Origin: Pseudomonadota bacterium
Lineage (GTDB): Bacteria; Bdellovibrionota; Bdellovibrionia; Bdellovibrionales; JAEYZS01
Direction of reading: 5' to 3'
DNA length: 9,351 nt
Assembly (NCBI GenBank): GCA_023427925.1
Contig: JAEYZS010000137.1
Coordinates: 1-9,351, forward strand
The position numbers and the translations under genes are program-made. The number at the start of each line of letters is the position of its first letter. Position 1 is the first letter of the stretch. This document shows, in pieces, positions 6,019-9,351 of the stretch. The notes beneath the pieces were generated by a model. It saw only the letters and a list, made by a program, of their open reading frames with translations, searched no databases and was not told where the DNA came from.

Positions 6019-6804
6019 TTGAATAAAAAAGAAATCGCTAAAAAATTGGCTTCCGAAAAAATCGATGTGACACTGCCTGGACCAAAAATCCCAAGAGGCA
6101 CTCAGCATCCTATCACTATGGTGATAGATGAAGTCTCAGGAATTCTTTCTCGCTTAGGCTATAGTGTGCGTTTGGGGCCTTTAATTGAAACTGATTTCTA
6201 TAATTTTGAGGCATTGAATGTTCCAAAGGATCACCCTGCACGAGACGAGCAGGACACGTTTTATATCGACGATACTCACGTATTGAGAACTCAAACGAGT
6301 CCGATACAAATCCGTACAATGCAAAATGAAAAACCGCCTCTCAGAGTGATTGGGCCAGGATCGGTCTTTAGGTGTGACAGTGATATTTCTCACGCTCCTA
6401 TGTTTCACCAGATTGAAGGGTTATACATCGACAAAAAAGTTTCCATGGCAGAGCTTAAGGCAACACTAACATATTTCACTCGTGAGTTCTTTGGAGGAAA
6501 TGATCTTAAAACACGATTTAGGCCAAGCTTTTTCCCATTTACAGAACCATCTGCGGAGTTTGATAGTTCTTGTCCATTCTGTGCAGCTAAAGGGTGCAGA
6601 ATGTGCAAGCAATCCGGTTGGATTGAGTTGGGTGGATGCGGATTAGTGCATCCGAATGTCTTGAAGTCCGCAGGCCTTGATCCTGATCAATGGCAAGGAT
6701 TTGCATTTGGGTTTGGTATCGAGAGAATGGCAGTTATCAAATACGGAGTCGAAGATATTCGATTATTGGCAGAAAACGACACAAGATTCCTCGAGCAATT
6801 TTAA
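6019..6804 (+). CDS. pheS: Phenylalanyl-tRNA synthetase alpha chain, catalytic fragment
   Basis: 261 residues holding the complete class II synthetase core, which activates phenylalanine with ATP and charges tRNA-Phe together with PheT. Visible are I-D-V-T-L-P-G at 16-22; the motif 1 region from H-P-I-T-M (about 31) to [10 protein letters not shown]; motif 2 with F-R-C-D-S-D-I-S-H and F-H-Q-I-E-G; the Phe-pocket segment [11 protein letters not shown]; and motif 3 [13 protein letters not shown]...C-R-M-C segment resembles the Cys-rich insert of B. subtilis-type PheS and is not unusual. The only near-junction start is TTG at 6019-6021, six bases after the upstream TAA, with no Shine-Dalgarno. 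Expression would need termination-reinitiation or readthrough. Together the two parts span 341 codon positions, normal for PheS. pheT follows after 18 bases. Confidence 0.85.
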   Translation: MNKKEIAKKLASEKIDVTLPGPKIPRGTQHPITMVIDEVSGILSRLGYSVRLGPLIETDFYNFEALNVPKDHPARDEQDTFYIDDTHVLRTQTSPIQIRTMQNEKPPLRVIGPGSVFRCDSDISHAPMFHQIEGLYIDKKVSMAELKATLTYFTREFFGGNDLKTRFRPSFFPFTEPSAEFDSSCPFCAAKGCRMCKQSGWIELGGCGLVHPNVLKSAGLDPDQWQGFAFGFGIERMAVIKYGVEDIRLLAENDTRFLEQF

Positions 6805-6822
6805 TTTATAAAAGAGAGTGAT

Positions 6823-9270
6823 ATGAAAATTTCATTAAAATGGTTAAACGATTATGTAGATGTTTCTGAGTATTTCGAAAATCCTGAAAAACTCGCTGAT
6901 ATTCTCACACACAAAGGTCTTGAAGTTGAAAGCGTGGAAAATAAATCCAAGGATTTTCAAAACGTTGTTGTTGGTCATATTCTTGAGAGAGGGCAGCATC
7001 CCAATGCAGATAGACTAACACTTTGTCAGGTGACCACTGGCCAAGGTAAAGTTCATCAAATAGTTTGTGGTGCTAAAAATCACAAAAAAGGTGATAACGT
7101 CGTTGTCGCTCTTCCTGGCGCTATCCTGCCGGGAAATTTTGCTATTAAATTATCAAAGATAAGAGACGTGGAATCTCAAGGGATGCTTTGCTCGGATAAG
7201 GAGTTGGGTTTAAGCGAAGAGTCTGAAGGTATTCGAATTCTCCCAGCTGATGCACCCATTGGAACACCATTTGCGGAGTATGCGGGGCTTGATGATATTA
7301 TCTTTGAATTGAAAGTCACTCCAAACCGTGCGGATTGTCTTAGCCATTATGGGCTTGCTCGAGAAATTTCATGCGTCATCAATCAACCTTTAAAAACAAA
7401 TTTCAATTTAGATCTCAAGGTTGCTAATAAATCTTCGAAGGAAAAAGTTTCTGTTGATGTTTTAAATCCCGAAATGTGCCCACGTTTTACCGGTCGATAC
7501 ATTGAAGGTGTAAAAGTTGGACCAAGCCCCGATTGGTTAAGACGTCGTCTTGAATCCATAGGTATGAATTCTATCAATAACGTTGTCGACGTAACAAACT
7601 ACGTGATGATGGAATTGGGTCAACCGCTTCACGCGTATGATGCGGCTTTGATTGGCGGAAACGGAATTGTTGTATCTAAGGCCAAAGAAGATGAGAAGTT
7701 CACAACCCTCAAGGAACAAGAGCTTTCACTCAAAGGCACTGAACTTATGATCCGTGACAAAGAAAAAGCCGTAGGCCTTGCTGGAGTGATGGGTGGGTTG
7801 AATTCTGGAATTCAAAACTCAACTCAAAATGTTTTTGTAGAAAGTGCTTACTTTACGGCAGAGACAGTGAGAAAGAGCTCAAGAACTCATGGGATCAACT
7901 CAGAATCTTCCTATAGATTTTCAAGAGGGGTTGACCCTGCGATGACTCTTGTGGCGATGAATAGATGTTGTGAGCTGATTTTAGAAACTGCCGGCGGTAC
8001 AGCGTATGCCGATCATCACGATACGAATCCAAACATCGTCACAGAAAAAAATATCCTACTTAAAGTCTCAGATGTAGCTGAGCGCTTGGGTTTTGAGCCA
8101 AAGGCAGAAAACGTAAAGAACTGGATGCAGCGTTTAGGTGCAAAAGTGGATGCTAAATCTGCTAATGAATTTAACGTTATTCCTCCTAGTTACCGAGGTG
8201 ATATTTCAATAAAAGAAGATTTGATTGAGGAGTTTGGAAGATTACACGGATATGAACATATTCCAGAAAGACTCCCAACCGTAGGACAAGCGCCAAGTGC
8301 TCACGCAACTCAGTACACACTGGGCCTAAAGCTCAATCGACTGTTGAGATCAGAGGGCTTTAATGAGGGGTTTAACTATGCTTTTGTTGATAGCAAAAAG
8401 CACTTAAAGTTTTTAGGTGACTTAAGCAGTTTAAAGAATGTTGGTTTTGCGTTTAAGGGAGACACTGTTCGCGTTCGAAATCCCTTGTCCGAAGAAATGG
8501 ATGTGATGAGACAGCAAATCACATATGGTCTATTTGTAAATGCTCTTCACAATTTGAGGTATGGTCAGAACCAAGGTAAGATCTTTGAAATGGGTTTTAA
8601 CTTTGAAGCAGCTCCTTCTAAAGATGGATGTGCATACAACCAAGTTTGGTCGCTAGGTCTAATCCAATGGGGAATTCCAGATACACTCTGGCAAAAAGAA
8701 AATAGATCAGAGTATCTGTTTTATGAAACAAAATCTCACATCGAAAATATTTTAAGAAATCTTTCTATTAAATCTTGGCAGTGGGAAGTTGCTACGGAAT
8801 TGCCATTCTTGCATCCCGGTCAAACTGCTAAGCTTAAAGTGGAAGGCAAGATTGTTGGATATATGGGAATTCTTCATCCTGAAATTGCTGACGAAGAAAA
8901 AGTAAAAGTTCCTGTGGTGCTAGCTGAGATCAACTTGGAAACTTTGATGATGGGACAACCAAGGGTTGTTCGTACAAAACATGTTTCTAAAAATCCAACC
9001 CTAGAAAGAGATCTCGCATTTGTGATGCCAAATGACATGGAATCAGGTCAGGTTCTTGCAGAAATGTTAAAGGCCGGAGGCAAGACATTGAAGTCGGCGT
9101 GGGTGTTTGACGTGTTTACGGGAGATCCATTGAAGGCTGGCGAGAAGAGTGTTGCGTTTAGAATGATCTTCCAGGATGAAGAGAAGACTCTTAAAGATGA
9201 AGATCTGAAGGCTTTAGACAAAAAGATTGTTGACGCAATCAATCAAAAGTTCTCAATATCCGTAAGATAA
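6823..9270 (+). CDS. pheT: Phenylalanyl-tRNA synthetase beta chain
   Basis: 815 residues, full length for bacterial PheT, the non-catalytic beta subunit that binds tRNA and edits mischarged Tyr-tRNA-Phe. Domains in order: a short N-terminal segment; a tRNA-binding EMAP/OB-fold (about 40-150, with H-P-N-A-D-R-L and V-C-G-A-K-N); the B3/B4 editing domain (about 210-385, with V-D-V-T-N-Y-V and E-L-G-Q-P-L-H-A-Y-D at 255-273 and G-V-M-G-G at 321-325); B5 (about 408-475, with P-S-Y-R-G-D-I and E-D-L-I-E-E-F-G-R); a catalytic-like core (about 490-700); and the C-terminal ferredoxin-fold anticodon-binding domain (about 722-815, with L-E-R-D-L-A-F). AAGAGAG lies about 5 bases before the ATG. It lies 18 bases after pheS on the same strand and should be co-transcribed. 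Nothing in it is damaged, which argues that PheRS is still functional despite the pheS stop. Confidence 0.97.
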   Translation: MKISLKWLNDYVDVSEYFENPEKLADILTHKGLEVESVENKSKDFQNVVVGHILERGQHPNADRLTLCQVTTGQGKVHQIVCGAKNHKKGDNVVVALPGAILPGNFAIKLSKIRDVESQGMLCSDKELGLSEESEGIRILPADAPIGTPFAEYAGLDDIIFELKVTPNRADCLSHYGLAREISCVINQPLKTNFNLDLKVANKSSKEKVSVDVLNPEMCPRFTGRYIEGVKVGPSPDWLRRRLESIGMNSINNVVDVTNYVMMELGQPLHAYDAALIGGNGIVVSKAKEDEKFTTLKEQELSLKGTELMIRDKEKAVGLAGVMGGLNSGIQNSTQNVFVESAYFTAETVRKSSRTHGINSESSYRFSRGVDPAMTLVAMNRCCELILETAGGTAYADHHDTNPNIVTEKNILLKVSDVAERLGFEPKAENVKNWMQRLGAKVDAKSANEFNVIPPSYRGDISIKEDLIEEFGRLHGYEHIPERLPTVGQAPSAHATQYTLGLKLNRLLRSEGFNEGFNYAFVDSKKHLKFLGDLSSLKNVGFAFKGDTVRVRNPLSEEMDVMRQQITYGLFVNALHNLRYGQNQGKIFEMGFNFEAAPSKDGCAYNQVWSLGLIQWGIPDTLWQKENRSEYLFYETKSHIENILRNLSIKSWQWEVATELPFLHPGQTAKLKVEGKIVGYMGILHPEIADEEKVKVPVVLAEINLETLMMGQPRVVRTKHVSKNPTLERDLAFVMPNDMESGQVLAEMLKAGGKTLKSAWVFDVFTGDPLKAGEKSVAFRMIFQDEEKTLKDEDLKALDKKIVDAINQKFSISVR

Positions 9271-9309
9271 AAAACTTGAAAGTTATCAACAACTTGATAC
9301 GCTTTACGT

Positions 9310-9337
9310 AGCTGGATCCTTTTAAAAAGGGCCGGCT
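9310..9337 (+). terminator. Strong hairpin after pheT, possible operon terminator
   Basis: AGCTGG (9310-9315) pairs with CCGGCT (9332-9337), one pair being G-U. Inside that, CCTTT (9318-9322) pairs with AAAGG (9326-9330) around a 3-base loop, with a small internal bulge. It lies about 40 bases after the pheT stop. No U-tract follows in the 14 bases left in the window, so it may be a terminator lacking a U-tract, an mRNA 3' hairpin or the start of an RNA element. Confidence 0.35.
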
Positions 9338-9351
9338 GCTAAGGCTACACA

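Noticed and set aside
6541..6640. C-x-x-C...C-x-x-C cluster in PheS as a novel zinc-finger insertion
   Set aside because: A similar Cys-rich segment occurs in B. subtilis-type PheS, so it is normal family variation.
5779..6804. Frameshift in pheS
   Set aside because: The two halves are exactly in the same frame (starts 240 bases apart) and align to E. coli PheS across the junction without a gap, so it is an in-frame stop, not a frameshift.
1..9351. Mobile element, CRISPR or phage island
   Set aside because: No transposase, integrase, direct-repeat array, tRNA attachment site or abrupt change in base or codon style is visible.

Overview
The window looks like ordinary chromosome from a Gram-negative bacterium with moderately AT-rich DNA. 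It carries a lipobox lipoprotein, a second exported protein and a bacterial-type phenylalanyl-tRNA synthetase operon. The protein style (a T4-endonuclease-V-like repair protein, a CHAP/NlpC-like lipoprotein, Lys/Glu-rich housekeeping proteins) would fit the Bdellovibrionota or a related delta-proteobacterial lineage. That assignment is an impression, not proof. I see no insertion sequence, CRISPR array, tRNA, rRNA or phage gene.

Layout. Bases 1-5531 are all read on the minus strand. Left to right they are: the start of an RNA 2'-O-ribose methyltransferase (SpoU/TrmH type) cut by the window edge; an M24B proline-specific peptidase; a small exported protein of unknown role; a divergent FabD-like acyltransferase; a pyrimidine-dimer DNA glycosylase family protein; and a lipoprotein with a C-terminal cysteine/histidine hydrolase-like domain. 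Gaps of about 50-250 bases, several with hairpins, suggest mostly single-gene units rather than one operon, and the functions share no obvious pathway. From 5779 onward the plus strand carries pheS-pheT, divergent from the lipoprotein gene across a roughly 250-base promoter region.

The most striking feature is in pheS. The gene is interrupted by an in-frame TAA at 6010-6012, exactly between the N-terminal tRNA-binding coiled coil and the catalytic domain. The two halves are in the same frame. Read through the stop, they align with E. coli PheS across the junction without a gap, so one substitution (for example a Lys AAA codon to TAA) explains it. A TTG lies two codons after the stop and could restart translation. 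This is either a sequence error, a recent nonsense mutation, stop-codon readthrough, or a genuinely split alpha subunit (detached coiled coil + catalytic core + PheT). Because PheRS is essential and the rest of the operon is intact, it is the best lead here.

Secondary points of interest are altered active sites in otherwise recognisable enzymes. The FabD-like protein keeps its Ser/His pair but lacks the malonyl-binding Arg, the GHSLG His and the Gln-rich N-terminal motif. The M24 peptidase has Arg in place of a usual substrate-site His. The glycosylase lacks the Thr2 whose amine is the nucleophile in T4 endonuclease V.
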